DNA of 64,000 nucleotides from Dipylidium caninum. Taxonomy: Eukaryota > Platyhelminthes > Cestoda > Cyclophyllidea > Dipylidiidae. How positions within the stretch are numbered: position 1 is the stretch's first letter; every line of letters starts with the position of its first letter. Where the stretch lies: the NCBI GenBank assembly GCA_017562135.1, contig QEYB01001463.1, positions 1 through 64,000 on the forward strand, read 5' to 3'. The translations under genes were made by a program, and so were the position numbers. Of this stretch, positions 48,150 to 59,689 are shown piece by piece. The notes under the pieces were generated by a model. The model saw only the letters and a list, made by a program, of their open reading frames with translations. It searched no databases and was not told where the DNA came from.

Positions 48150-50330
48150 TATTGGTGAGGAGAATTGTAAGATGTCAATTCTGCAAATTTGGCTTCCATT
48201 GGGCTAGTTGGACTGCGATATCACTCTCCAGGCCATTTGCTGATATCACGAATACCAAAAAATATGCACAACTACACACGCGCTCTCTGTCTTTTCATCC
48301 TAACATCGGACCAAACACTAGGACATCTTGTGAAAAAGCCACTGTACCGTCAGTATGGTCAGGGTAGTGATTTTCATCATAGTGTCCAAGACATTAGAAA
48401 TATGGGTCCACTTATCTACAGAACTGGTGAATGAGCCACCTCGAACCCCACTACTCAAAGCAAATTATCGAAGCCGCTGTGTTTATTCACCACTTTCCTG
48501 TTTTTCTTAACAAATTTTCATCACATGAATATAACTGTAGGGCAGCGTTTCCCCTACGCGGTCGAGTTAGTTTAATCGACGACTGAGCAAATCACCAACC
48601 GAGTGGTTCTCATATCCCAAAATCGCACGTCTCCACGCGCCAACATTTGCGCACTACCGAGTGAAGTGCACATTTTGACGGAAATGGCAGGTTTGTTCGC
48701 ACAAAATTTGATTAAGTCCTTTCGGTGGCGAAAAACCTTTTCGAAACATATTCAAGGGAGCGACAGGAGTAACTCCTTACTATCATAAGTGGTTCAGGGT
48801 GCAGAGGCATTGTTATCTGCCAAGTAGCACAATTCACTAAGACTGTGTTAACATTCAAGTTCCCGTTTGGGCAGGTTGCATTGGTTCCGGTTACTCCTGT
48901 GTGAAGAACTCAGAATAAAAGTCCTTGTACTTCAGAGACATGTCCTGAAGACGTATCTATTGTTGACATTCGCAACTCACTACTTACGCATTTGTGCCAC
49001 CTTTGCAATCATGTGAGGAAGAGTCAGGCGTCTCTGTCGCCCCATTATCATCCCAATACTGGATGTCTATTGTCATCACCCAATAGTCATTAAATGTTAT
49101 ATATTCCTGCTCAGCATGCGGTAACCCTAAAGTTTGCTTTGGTTTTGAGTAAAGATATGGCTAACCTGGATGTCAATGTTATGAGGGAAGCGTAGTCTGT
49201 GGCGATCGTGAATCTGCAGCCAGTGCCCCTTCAAGTGCATGGGGATATCGTCATCCGTGTCTCAGACTTATGACAGTAGTGAACGTTAAAAGTAACTCCT
49301 TGATAGAACTATGCATGTTACAACCTACTTGCAGGTGCACGATGTCTATCTTCACTCAGTTGATGTAGAACTCCCAGGGAGATAGAAGCTGGAATTTTGT
49401 CGAATTTTCCTCCTATGGCCTCTTTTAATGCCTCCAACACGACATGAGATTGCGCAAAGCACCTCGGTGGACGAAGGTTAAGGAGGCAGCATTGAGTTGG
49501 TAGGAGTGGAAAGAAAAGCGATAAGTCATCCAGCTTGCTAGCTGCCCACACTGGCGTTCGTTCTCCTTACAGCAACGCTAGAATTCTTTTCCCCTTTGTA
49601 CGGAATTTTAAATGTGAAAAGTGGGTCTTCTATCCTTTCTCCCCTTGCCTCAATTGTTTGATGGTACATGAATAGAGTAAGGGAATGAGGGCGCCACAAG
49701 GCAGCACACTGTCACGGCACATCAAGTAGAGAATGAAGTTATAATTAACTACAACAAGTAAATTACTGAGGCTACTTTTCGAAGACAATGACTCTAAACT
49801 CGAATCATGTTCAACAGAACCTTCCGGTTGTTACCACCATACTCTCAGGCTCTTAGGCTGCACGTGGTAAAAGCATGCAGTCGCACACTCTCCGTGAGAA
49901 GACGAAGTGATAGAACCATTTGAGAATGGAGACCGGAGGAAGAGGAGGACAAATTGCTTGAAGAGGTTACGAAGGTACACGGACAGCTGCTTTGATTGTT
50001 AACAGCCACTTCCTCTACCTCACAAATTAACTGATAATGTAAAGTGTAGAACCGCCAAGGGCGATAGACGCTAGAGTGGATAACCCAAGCGATACTCGAT
50101 GGAGAGGTTGTTTAGGGTTAAAAAAGTAGAAATCGCTATCCTGTAATCCTCGGGACCCACCCACAAGAAGTTCCTTTGAAAGAATAGTGTGGGACGTCAA
50201 AGCCGTTAAGCTAGTAGGCCAAATGGACAGACTACAGTTATTAAAATAAGTGCACACTCATTTCACCAATAATTTCCCTCTGATCCTGCCCACGTGGGGG
50301 AGCTTTGAACGCTCGTTGCCTTAGCCACCA
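48150..50330 (+). repeat. Diverged repeat, copy 2
   Basis: Partner of 25600-26720 with extra material between about 48800 and 50090. No gene recognised in the extra part. Confidence 0.45.
48190..48430 (-). pseudogene. Unassigned recurring relic exon, copy 3 (degenerate)
   Basis: The minus strand reads LDTMMKITTLTILTVQWLFH and then stops. The plus-strand nucleotides CCAGGCCATTTGCTGATATC match 25757-25776 almost exactly. A short related stretch (CCATTTGCTGACATTCGC) also occurs at about 24135. Confidence 0.35.
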
Positions 50331-50639
50331 GCCGCTTACGCCCGCAAACCCCACTACCAACCAATTACAGTAATGATAACATCGCGTCTCAATGAGCATC
50401 ATTTCTTTCCCTATACTATGTTCGGATATGCCAATGTCGCCCATGAGGGGAGTAGAATGCACCAACCGCGCATATCCTCACATGGCATTACAGACGTTCC
50501 CAAGTGTGGTTTATGGCCTATCATGGGGATTGACAGAGTCAGGGTGACGTGGTTTACTTTAAGCCCTCTCTACCGCCGAGGTTACGGACCGCAGGGATGT
50601 TAGTAAGTGTAAGATGCTGGTGGTCGTAGTCAACTGGTA

Positions 50640-51000
50640 AAGGCATGTAGGACTTCTCAATCTGGTAGACCCAGAATGTTATGACTTAAGGGAGTGTCTT
50701 CAACCATGCACATTTCCTGCTGTTCATTTAACTGCCACACTTAGGTCTGTTTAACTAGGTTGCGTGACCATATAGCGACGTAGGGGTTATATAATTGACG
50801 GTTTTCGTGAAATACAATAAAAGAACTGGAGCAAACATAGCTTTCGGTCTCCTCCAGAAGACCCAATCCATGTTATAAAGTAGACTAATTGTTCCCTCCA
50901 ATGAAAGCTGTCCTTTCCTCTTCTTGATGCTGGCCTGTTAGACGATTGGCTACTGTGGGGCCAGTTGCCTCTTTCCATCTGCTCCTGAACAATCTGAGGT
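50640..51000 (-). pseudogene. Truncated 3' fragment of a GT31 type II copy
   Basis: Nucleotide similarity to 9176-9480 (the 3' end and flank of the type II copy at 9355) runs from the shared CATGTAGGACTTCTCAA near 50643 to the CCTGAACAATCTGAG segment near 50985. The shared stretch also includes AATGAAAGCTGTCCTTTCC at 50901-50919, which in the 9355 copy is AATGAAAGATGTCTTTTCC. No catalytic part is present. This is a duplicated tail only. Confidence 0.55.
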
Positions 51001-51059
51001 TTCATTTGATCTTAATCATGCTATCTATCACTTTTTCGACTCAAAACCACCTCGATCTC

Positions 51060-51330
51060 CACTTTACAACTCTAGATGCACTTGGCGAGACGACATCAAC
51101 ATGCGTCCGGGTGGAAGGGCACCTCAATTGCTAGACCTGTCCGCGCACAGCCTCGCTTGAAGTAATTAAACCTCACGCCCAAATGCTTCGACTTCCGTTG
51201 AATCTGCTTGTCTACAGTCATCGCAAACAAACTTTTCTGCCTTCAGAAAAAGACTCGTCGAAATAGCATCCAAGACTGGAACGCCGTAGAGACCTTTGAA
51301 ACAATGTCCGAATAATACGTCAAGCAACAT
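51060..51330 (-). pseudogene. Second copy of the possible GT31 C-terminal fragment
   Basis: Homologous to 47400-47620. On the plus strand both share ATCTGCTTGT and AACGCCGTAGA at matching spacing. On minus it encodes YGVPVLDAISTS and, one frame over, KQIQRKSKHLGVRFNYFKRG. It abuts the truncated type II tail at 50640-51000. Confidence 0.4.
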
Positions 51331-52239
51331 GAGAGTCCACACGTTTCTAAGCTCACTGATCCTCTAAGCACCACGCCACACGATCAACATATGAATTTGT
51401 TGCCACTTTGAGATCCCATTCGACATGAACCCCACTCTGCCTGCAATTCTGCTATTTTGTCTACTTTCAGCGGTATTCCTACTCAAATTCAATTTCTCTT
51501 TATTTGCAGAAATGGCACCACAAAACGTCTCATCACGAGACGGATGTGATGCGCGTTTACGTGTGTGACGTGGCTTCTAACCTACCTACTTGAAGCAGTG
51601 GGTCATATTTCGTCAACAAATAAGCTTTTGATGATGACTCTTAAATCTAATATGCCGGTCTCATCATCCTCGTGAGACTATCGACTACAGCGGACTCTGT
51701 TGTAACAGTGCATTGCACATACAAAGCTACGTCTATCATATAGCAAAATACGTTATTGTGAGAGGAAGAAAGTGCTATCAGCAACTACGATTTTTCCATA
51801 CACAGTGGACTATTTTGAGCACTCTGACGCGGTTGGAAGAAACATCCCGAAGCGCGTGAGACACGTTCCATGCACGTCTAAGTGCACAAATTGCCACAAC
51901 GCACGGAAGTTAATTTTATTTTGCGAAAGAGCGAATGTATGCGGCCCTTTAAACAAGCCTACCATGGTAATTGCCATGGAAATTAAGCCTGAAATTGGCG
52001 CCTAAAAGTAAACAGCATACTCCGAAATTGGGGGCTGAAAGGTTGTTAGCAAAATAGGCGTCGAGAACATGAGTATGAGTGTGTTAGTAAGACATTTTCT
52101 GGAGTTAGTAACACCGTAAGCTGGCAGAGGCATGGAGGAGCACACATGTAGATAAATCCAAAGCTGTTGTGATTCAAGAGAACATTTAACATCACGCTCA
52201 TTTACTGCTGCTAATTTAACCACCCGGCTTACTTCTGGT

Positions 52240-54385
52240 TAAATGAGTTGCTTATCAAATTAGCAATGTTAAGGATGTTCAATAAAGGTTTCCTGTGTAG
52301 CGAACACAACTTTCGGTCTGCTCAAGAAGATCCAACCCCGTTTGAAAGGTAAAATAAAACCCACTCGAATGAGAGATGCGATTATATAATTTTGATGAGG
52401 TTCCGTCAAGACTATAGGCGACTGAATCGAGCCGATTGCCTTGCAGACAATTTGAACAATAGGTAAGTATTTGCTAAAAGTGGTTAAAATGCTCATGGAG
52501 CAGACCCTTTTAGCGAGGGGAACTTTAACGACAGCACGAGTTCGGTGGTTTTGCCCCACTCCTAGATCATATTTGGTACAGAATATCTTTGAAGAATCCC
52601 CAACTTGAAAACCACTAATCGCAGCTAGACATCCTTGTGCATGTAATTATGCTTTATCTATGCAGCCCACGATATCGGTCCCACAAAACTGGGAAAAGCC
52701 ACTCGGACATTGACACATTTTAAGGCCCGGAAAACTCGACGGGCCAAAGGAATATCTCGGATGTCACCGACCGAGTGACCTTATCTTCCATAATTTGCTC
52801 AAAAATGGCACTCCTCAGATGCTTCCTGCCGTCGATAACCTGAAGGCCTAAATCAATGATAGACTCATGCAGTGTTCGTTGTCTAAAGTCAGAAAGAAGT
52901 CATTATTTTCCTTGTCACAGATTGCTTACATCCATCGCAGACTGGTAATTGTTTTCCAGGACAGTTGGTAATAGATGTCTTCATAGTTGGCCAAAATAAT
53001 GTAGTCATATTTGGCAAATTTGTCCAAGATTTGCGTGACAACATCCAATGTCGCTAGCTAGTGAAGTCAAATTCATGCGATGAGCAGAACGGATGAAGTA
53101 TCTGCCCCGGGTTGTTGAGACAGACCCACTATGAACACGTAGCTCACTAGGAAGGGGGGAAAGAGGACTGCCTGATGGGTTCATAAATGCTCTAAATCCC
53201 TTCTTCGCCGACGCGTTGTACAGTGCGCTCTTGGCGACTGCGATGAAGTCGTGACGTTTAAAGTTGGCGGAGACAGATTTGCTGGTTTCAAGAATCCGTA
53301 CGAGAAAGTTGTAGGCGAGGGCCTGGGGAGGAGAAGACAAAAGTTCTTGGCATCTTAAAGCCCCTTCACCGGACAACGCATTATGTTACAAGACGACCCT
53401 CAGCGTAACTGAGTTCCTACGGGAGGATACAAATGCAAAGTTTTCCCACAATCGAGAACACGAGTCATGAGTGGTGGTAGTAAGCAGCACGGCAAAGATG
53501 AGAGATATGGCTTGGTGGTAGAGTTTACAAGGTTAGGTGCCAAGTGCAAAAAATCAGACCCATAGGAGTGAAAATTTAAAAGTGAGTGCAGGTCACAGTG
53601 GGCTGGAGTATGCGATCATATCAATACTCATGTGCCAAATTGTGTGTCTTCACACCACGCATGTTCCGCTCTCCTCCATCCCCTTATCACTCTACTCAAG
53701 GGTGTCTCAGTCAGCCTGGAAACATACTTTCTTGGATATCGCCAGTGGTTAACACTTAGACGTCGAGCAATAGCAATTATGATAGGGAAAGGAGGAATTG
53801 ACCTAACACACGGGTCGTGCCCTGCCTGCTCATGATGAGAGAACAAAGAAACGAATATGCCTCGAAGGAGCCGCAAGACGACCTGAAATAGGTTACTGTC
53901 CAAGAGTGAGTTACTTTTACTTCAAACCTTTCCATCCAGCAGCCCCACCATCCACCCTCCCTCCCACTGATAATGCCAGAAATCAGTATACCAGGTTTCA
54001 GCCCCACGTGACTTCGTGTCTGGCACTCTGATACAGACAAGGGAAAGAGAGATATCACGCAGATCGCAACCACCCTGATTGTCATCCGATGATCGGCTAG
54101 TGGGTGGGCCCCATTAAGAATAGGAGAGAAAAACTGGAATCTTTTCCCTTAAAGATATAGACTCTGGAAATTTGATTTCTATGCCTCTCCCGTAGAGTCA
54201 TTCTCGTTTTTACGTTCTGGGGATAAATGCGACATATGTTCGGAAACTTCGTATTGTCCCACAGGAGCAGTGGTAGTTGTAAGAAGTCATAAAATGTGAT
54301 TGGGGTGTTATCAGCTGGGTCGGAGTAAAGGTCACTTAGGCAATATTTGTTCGGCTGGTTTGTGGGGCTTGGATACGCTTAGCTT
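52240..54385 (+). repeat. Type II block, copy 3
   Basis: Colinear with copies 1 and 2 but lacks the anchor part of exon 1. Similarity stops at about 54385, just past CTTGGATACGCTTAGC. Confidence 0.6.
52269..54385 (-). pseudogene. GT31 type II pseudogene
   Basis: Minus strand. Exon-1 relic about 54190-54380: NKYCLSDLYSDPADNTPITF then YDFLQLPLLLWDNTKFPNIC, colinear with the type II copy at 11362-11574, but the anchor part is absent upstream of 54385. Exon 2 starts at 53322 after a good acceptor (TCCTCCCCAG). It reads ALAYNFLVRILETSKSVSAN, AVAKSALYNASAKKGFRAF and RYFIRSAHRMNLTSLASDI. Degenerate traces follow down to about 52600, including the DDD region near 52870, which now reads about LDNEHCMSL. 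A last open stretch (52559-52269) is colinear with the C-terminal tail of the 9355 copy. The catalytic site is destroyed. Confidence 0.7.
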
Positions 54386-56389
54386 GTAGAGACAGCAAGA
54401 GAGTGGGAGAGAGAACAGAGAAGAGGTAGGGTTACTGGCCCGATGCGATCGCTCAAGTTGACACTATAGGTCGCTGTCATCTGCATCGATAACTTTGTTG
54501 CATGCGCATCAACACATCGAGTGACTCCTTCGCACATGACATAAGGAAGACATCCGAGATGTTCTGAATCCCTCATCCGCCCTCCCTCCACGAGACTTCT
54601 ACATTTCAAATAGATGAGACAATTTGATTGCCTATAAAGGTTACTTCTCATGAGTATTATAGCTGATTTGTGGCCGATAAGAGGCGGAACACCTTATTCC
54701 GCCGCTATTACTCATTTTTTGCCAGGTGAACCAAGTGAGGCTGTTACCATAAGAAGAGTTACCTCGGGGTATTCCAACGTGAGATGCAAAGGGTGATGAG
54801 AGGCCTAAGTGAGAAGGAATGGGGGATCTGAACTTGTAGGGATTTGCAATCTAGACAGATAATAAAGCGGTGAGTGAAGTGAGGTAAGGTAAAGAATGGA
54901 GGCTCATATTGCGATGTGCACCTCTTACAGTTGGCCTATTTTACCGTGTTGCGCACTTGAGAGCAGGTGAGAGGATCCTTGAAACGGCTTGTCAAAAGGC
55001 CAGGAGTGTCGAGTAGGAACCAACTGGCAGAGGAGAATTTCCATCGCCAACTGACAACGTGAGTCTGTGGGTGTCCTAATAATCGACTGTTTTGCCGACG
55101 AAGGGGGGCCCCTCTGGATGGAGTATTACCTTACTATGAGAGGTCAATGGTCTCTTGAAAGTCCCAATCAAAATGGGAGATAAAGGCAGCGTAACTGCAC
55201 GTGTTGGAGGCGTGCGTATTTAGACATGGGAGCAGGAGCTAGACGCAGCGTGCCTTTTGCGAAATTGGGGTATGGGATGAGGCAAGAAGGTTGACGACAG
55301 GAGCTGGGAGCCCGCAATGCGTCATGCCATAATCAACGGCTGTGACCAGAGAAGGGTACCGCGGTAGAAAGGGTGGAAGGACACGACAAAGAGGCCTCAA
55401 TGCCGTGTAGCGATTTCGCCGAATTTAATTACGTTCATAACATCCTTTTCCATTTCTAAAAGAAGCCATTTTTCAGAAGGGTTTAACGTATCAGACATCA
55501 ATCCAAACTGACGAGTGTTCTGCTCCAAAGACTCTAGTGGAGCGTGGTTCTCGCCACAGGACCGGAAAACCTTTCCATTGCCCTAGGTAAAGCACATCCT
55601 AACGCCAAAGGACCTTCGGTCAAGAGAAGAACAAGTTCGTCCTGTCTTCTCACAGACTCATGACAAGCTCCCTGTCCATGTCACTGCAACCAGCCTTGGC
55701 GTCCGCTCCGACAGCACGGGTCAATTAGATGGTGGGGTTGCCTTCGAGATTTCACAGGGATGAGAGTGGCCCCCGACGGTTAGGAGAAAAATTCGAGCAG
55801 TTGCGGTTAAGGTATTTATGTTACATTCTGGAATATTAATGGGTTGGCACAGGATTCCTGGTGACAGTCTCCACCCGCTCTCCGTATTTTTAGTGGACCA
55901 GGTTTTCTTTGGCCTGTTGACAATAAATCGCCTATCAGTCTGGACACTATGAGGTTGCGTGTTACTGGGCAATCTGATGTTAAAAAAACAGATAGTGAAC
56001 CCACTCCGTCTACTTAGCTCTGTTCAAACCTCTTTGGTTTTCCACTTATTGCACCCCTTACCTTTTCCCCTCTCTCACACTCTGCTTATCACCTCCCCAT
56101 CTCCACTTATGCACAACTCCACCTCCCTTCTCCGTTTCCGCAAGAAGACACTTTGTCACAAAGACATGAGGCATTAGCCAAGTTTCTCAATACCTTCTCT
56201 TAACGCAAATAAAGTCAAGATAAGACAGTCAGGCGATTAGTAGATCCCGAAGAACTGAAGAGCTAAGGGGAGGAGCTACGCTGATAGCGGCACTGCCGTT
56301 TGTCTGCCGTACAACCATGCGGATGGTTAGTAACGTGGTCAAGGAGAGGATCTCTTGAGTTGGACTCGTGAATGTCGAGCTATTTACTG
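54386..56389. other. No gene recognised
   Basis: Lies downstream of the intact GT31 gene and next to the third type II block. A plus-strand AATAAA (about 56207) does not suit the minus-strand gene. No exons supported. Confidence 0.45.
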
Positions 56390-57964
56390 TCACAGAGCAC
56401 ACCCTCTTGTCACGAATTCGCTGAACAAGGCGAAGAATAGATTGGAACACGTGATAGATCTCTGCGGCGCATTGATGTGAAGGTACATGCCGTCTAGTTT
56501 GGTGAAGTTGAGGCCCAACTTGTGCTGCACCATCGCCAACCACACATCATCGATCACCAGAGGCTTGGTGAAATGCATTGCCAAGGCCATGTCGTGCACG
56601 TGGTGGTAACTCCATATACTGTAGATGCCCAAATGCTCAGTTACATGTATTGGCCAGGGTATTTCGCGTTTTGAAAAGGCCCATTGCGGATGCCGTGACA
56701 AAGTACGGTGTACTGGATTCGTAGCCACGGATATACCATGACCCAGCATCTCCAACTCAGCTAACGTCTTCCACCGAATAAGCTCCATCAATTTGGGCGT
56801 GTTGACAGCGTAGTCATCGTCGAGGAAGACGAAGGTGGGATTGTATGGTCGACAAAATCGAGCAGCCCATTGGAAGGTGTGGAAGAGTTTCAATGTCAGG
56901 TTGTAGTAGGTATCCTCGTAGTCACCGACGAGGAGATCTGCATGCTCATCCATTTCTCTCAAAAGCCGCTTTTTCGTATTGGCTGGCATCTGGGAATGCT
57001 CCAGCAGTTTGGTTCCAGCTCGTCCCTTCAGGGTGACATTGAAGCCGTCCCGTCGAAACATATTTCCTTGGGAAGTGCGTGGCAAGCCGATGGAGAAGAC
57101 GAGGTGGAAGTTGATATCCTTATAAGGGAAGTGATACGTCTTGCGGAGATTGTTACGCAAGTCGAAATTGTAGACGCCCGATTTGTACACCAGCACTACA
57201 TGGCGAAACTGGGGGTTCCTTGTTCCCCTCCCTGCTTCTTCGAGTGTTAAGGGAGCACAGGCCATCGAGGGCACTTGGAGAAAATGAATTCGGGGGTTGA
57301 AAATCGGCTCCTGAAAGGCAGAATTTACTGTCCAATCAAGTTTGGTAGGGCACTAATGAGGAATTACAAGTGACAATCATGGGAGGCACTTTGGTAAATG
57401 GGAATATAATGCGCTGGAGAGATTGCAGGAATTCGGCTCTTCTCCAACGCGTAGTATTAATTTACGACGCAGGATGGAGAAGCCATTCTAGAGGTGGTGG
57501 AAATGCGTGGAATTAGGGCTTACCTCATGCAATGGAAGGCCTTGGAGTACTCGGCGGAGTGTTTCTCGAATGGGTATTGACTGGGGGTAGAGGTCGTAGA
57601 CGGCTTTGTCGAAATTGTTCAGCCATTCGTTGTCTGGGATGTGGGCGAGATCCTCAAAACTCAACTGCTTACTGCCGCCTTTCTTTCGAATCTTTTCTTC
57701 CTCAATTGTCGGAGAAGAATAACGGAAACGATTCGGTTTTGAAGATAGTGCGCGTAGCACAAACGCAAGGTGTATTGGCCGTCGGACGTTACTAAAAACG
57801 GTATCGTTCCATTTATGACGATTGGTTTCATATGGGAGTGATTGCCCCAAATGATCGCATATGCTGGGCTGAAGGAAGTGGATGAAGCTGTTGATGCAGA
57901 AGAGGAGGCCCAGTACAAGAAACACTTGCAATACACGATGAGGAGTTGGCCGATAATAGGGCAT
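56390..57964 (-). CDS. GT31 beta-1,3-galactosyltransferase-like enzyme, type I, intact two-exon gene
   Basis: Model: complement(join(56390..57310,57524..57964)), 453 residues. Exon 1 gives 147 residues from an ATG in good context (AAAATG) and ends at a GAG|GTAAG donor. The 213-nt intron ends in TTTCAG, and both junctions are phase 0, so the frame is open across the splice. Residues 11-31 form one hydrophobic segment, as expected of a Golgi type II anchor; a stem with SFEDLAHIPDNEW follows near 108-120. The catalytic domain holds VLVYKSGVYNF (about 187-196), GDYEDTYYNLTLK (276-288), the metal/UDP-sugar site FLDDDYAVN (DDD at 311-313), REIPWP (about 362-367) and VIDDVW (about 399-404, position of the family's E/D-D-V motif). 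Sequons NLT and NFT are present. Family knowledge: GT31 enzymes transfer galactose or GlcNAc from a UDP-sugar in beta-1,3 linkage in the Golgi lumen. Donor and acceptor cannot be read from sequence. Length is near normal for the family. No minus-strand AATAAA was seen just downstream. Confidence 0.88.
57311..57523 (-). other. Intron of the intact GT31 gene
   Basis: A 213-nt phase-0 intron with donor GTAAGC and acceptor TTTCAG on the minus strand. The related gene at 35156-36574 is interrupted at the same protein position, just before the P-I-F/Y-N-P segment that opens exon 2, by an 88-nt intron. The shared site shows the copies derive from DNA-level duplication and not retroposition. Confidence 0.85.
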
Positions 57965-59689
57965 TTTGTTTTCTTCAGAGGTGATCGGTGGATTTAAGTA
58001 TTCCGATTAACTCGCGGCGTGGTTTGTTCAACACCTCTGTCTTTTCTTTTCGCAACTTCCGGGGTAGTGCTTTCTTAAACGTGCTTCTGCAAAACGACAA
58101 TTCACTTGAAGGCCAATGGGATGATTGTGCGTGGTTGGATAAAGCAGTGTTATATATGAAACATAATTTACGCAGTATTCTGCATGCTTTTACGTGACAA
58201 AGCACGATAACCAATTATCAATTTTCTGCACACTGCGTTAACACACGTCTTCAGTCCTAAAATCGCTTGGGTAGATCGGAGCCACCGATCCTCTGAATGG
58301 TAATTCCTTCTCAAAAGGGTAAGTTGTCATTGTGTATTGCTGCAATGCGCCTCGTCTCTCTATGCTACTAAAACCCAGAGAGGTGTTTTACACTAATTTC
58401 AACTCGAAATAATGATGCAGAAGCATATAGAACTTTACATAACGTTTTTTTTGAAGTTGGAGTTTCGGGTAGGGCATGCAAAAGACGGTCCAAAAAAAAT
58501 TGCAAGAGTGATTTCGACCTTTCTGATGAGCCACGTTCTCACCGACATCTTTGGCCATCAACGATGTCGTTAAGACCACGTTGGAGAAAAAACCTTTTCT
58601 GCCTGACACTTCTGATGGCAAAAAATCCTAGTTCAGCTCAGCAAAGCATTGCGGACCACATGCGGAAGATAGGATTGGTGTGGAAATGCTCCAGTTGGGT
58701 AAAACATGAATAAACTCCTGAGAATTTGGACGATTAACTCATCCTATGCACACCTCAGCTTTCTCGGAACAAAATCGAGCTCTTCTTGATCTGAATAATA
58801 ACCTGTTGCTGTAGTTAGGAATTTCTATATACTCACGCGACTTGAACATGTAGACTTTGGTATTCGGAGAAAGAAGAAGACTTATATAAATCCCTTCGAG
58901 GAGAGAAAATTAACTCACATGCATGCAGTACTAAGCCCTGGCTCTATTATAATTCGCGTGACTTACGGAAAGAATAAGCCACTTGAGGCGCTGTCGCTCC
59001 ATTTGGCCTATAAGAAGAAATGGTTGAACGCAGCAGACGTGTGACAAATACGTCACAGTTTGCAGATAGTGAGAGTGAATAGAGGTGCCATACCGTGGTT
59101 CAGGGTGAATCGTTAATCTTTAGCGATTCAGGTGTCAGTACGTGACCGAAACTCGTGGAAGACGCTGACAACGAGTCAAGTACTCATACTGGTGTCGTGA
59201 TACGCGCGGATGTCCTCACGCGCCTACCATCATTTTAGTGTCATGCCTACTTTGGAGACAGGAATATCTCTATGATGTGCGCGCTACCAATACCATCTCT
59301 TGTCGCGTATCTCCACTTTCGGTCAGACACCGCGAAGATGCTGTACATGTCGATGTTGATGATATTAAGAGGAAGAGACACTTAGCATGAGTAATGTTTC
59401 TGTTACTGTGGCTCAGAGTTAGAATATCCTCCGAGTGCCTAATTCGAACTAGTCGTGAAGAGGAAGTCGAAGAGAAGAAGGCGTAGAAAACAACAAGATT
59501 TTCATGATGCTAATTTCGTAGCACACGCCGCGTGTTCCTATATGCGCAAATACTTAACTAAGCGGAGACCGAGTGGAAGATTTCGTCACACTGGGCTGTC
59601 TATCTGACGAGGAAGATGAAAAGATAGCTAAAAGCAAGGGACTGTAAATTGGCACATACGGGGAGACCGAGATATTCGTTGGGAGCCAA
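57965..59689. other. Upstream flank of the intact GT31 gene
   Basis: The promoter and 5' UTR should lie here, but no TATA-like element or upstream exon could be assigned with confidence. Not obviously shared with the 5' flank of the paralogue at 36575. Confidence 0.4.
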
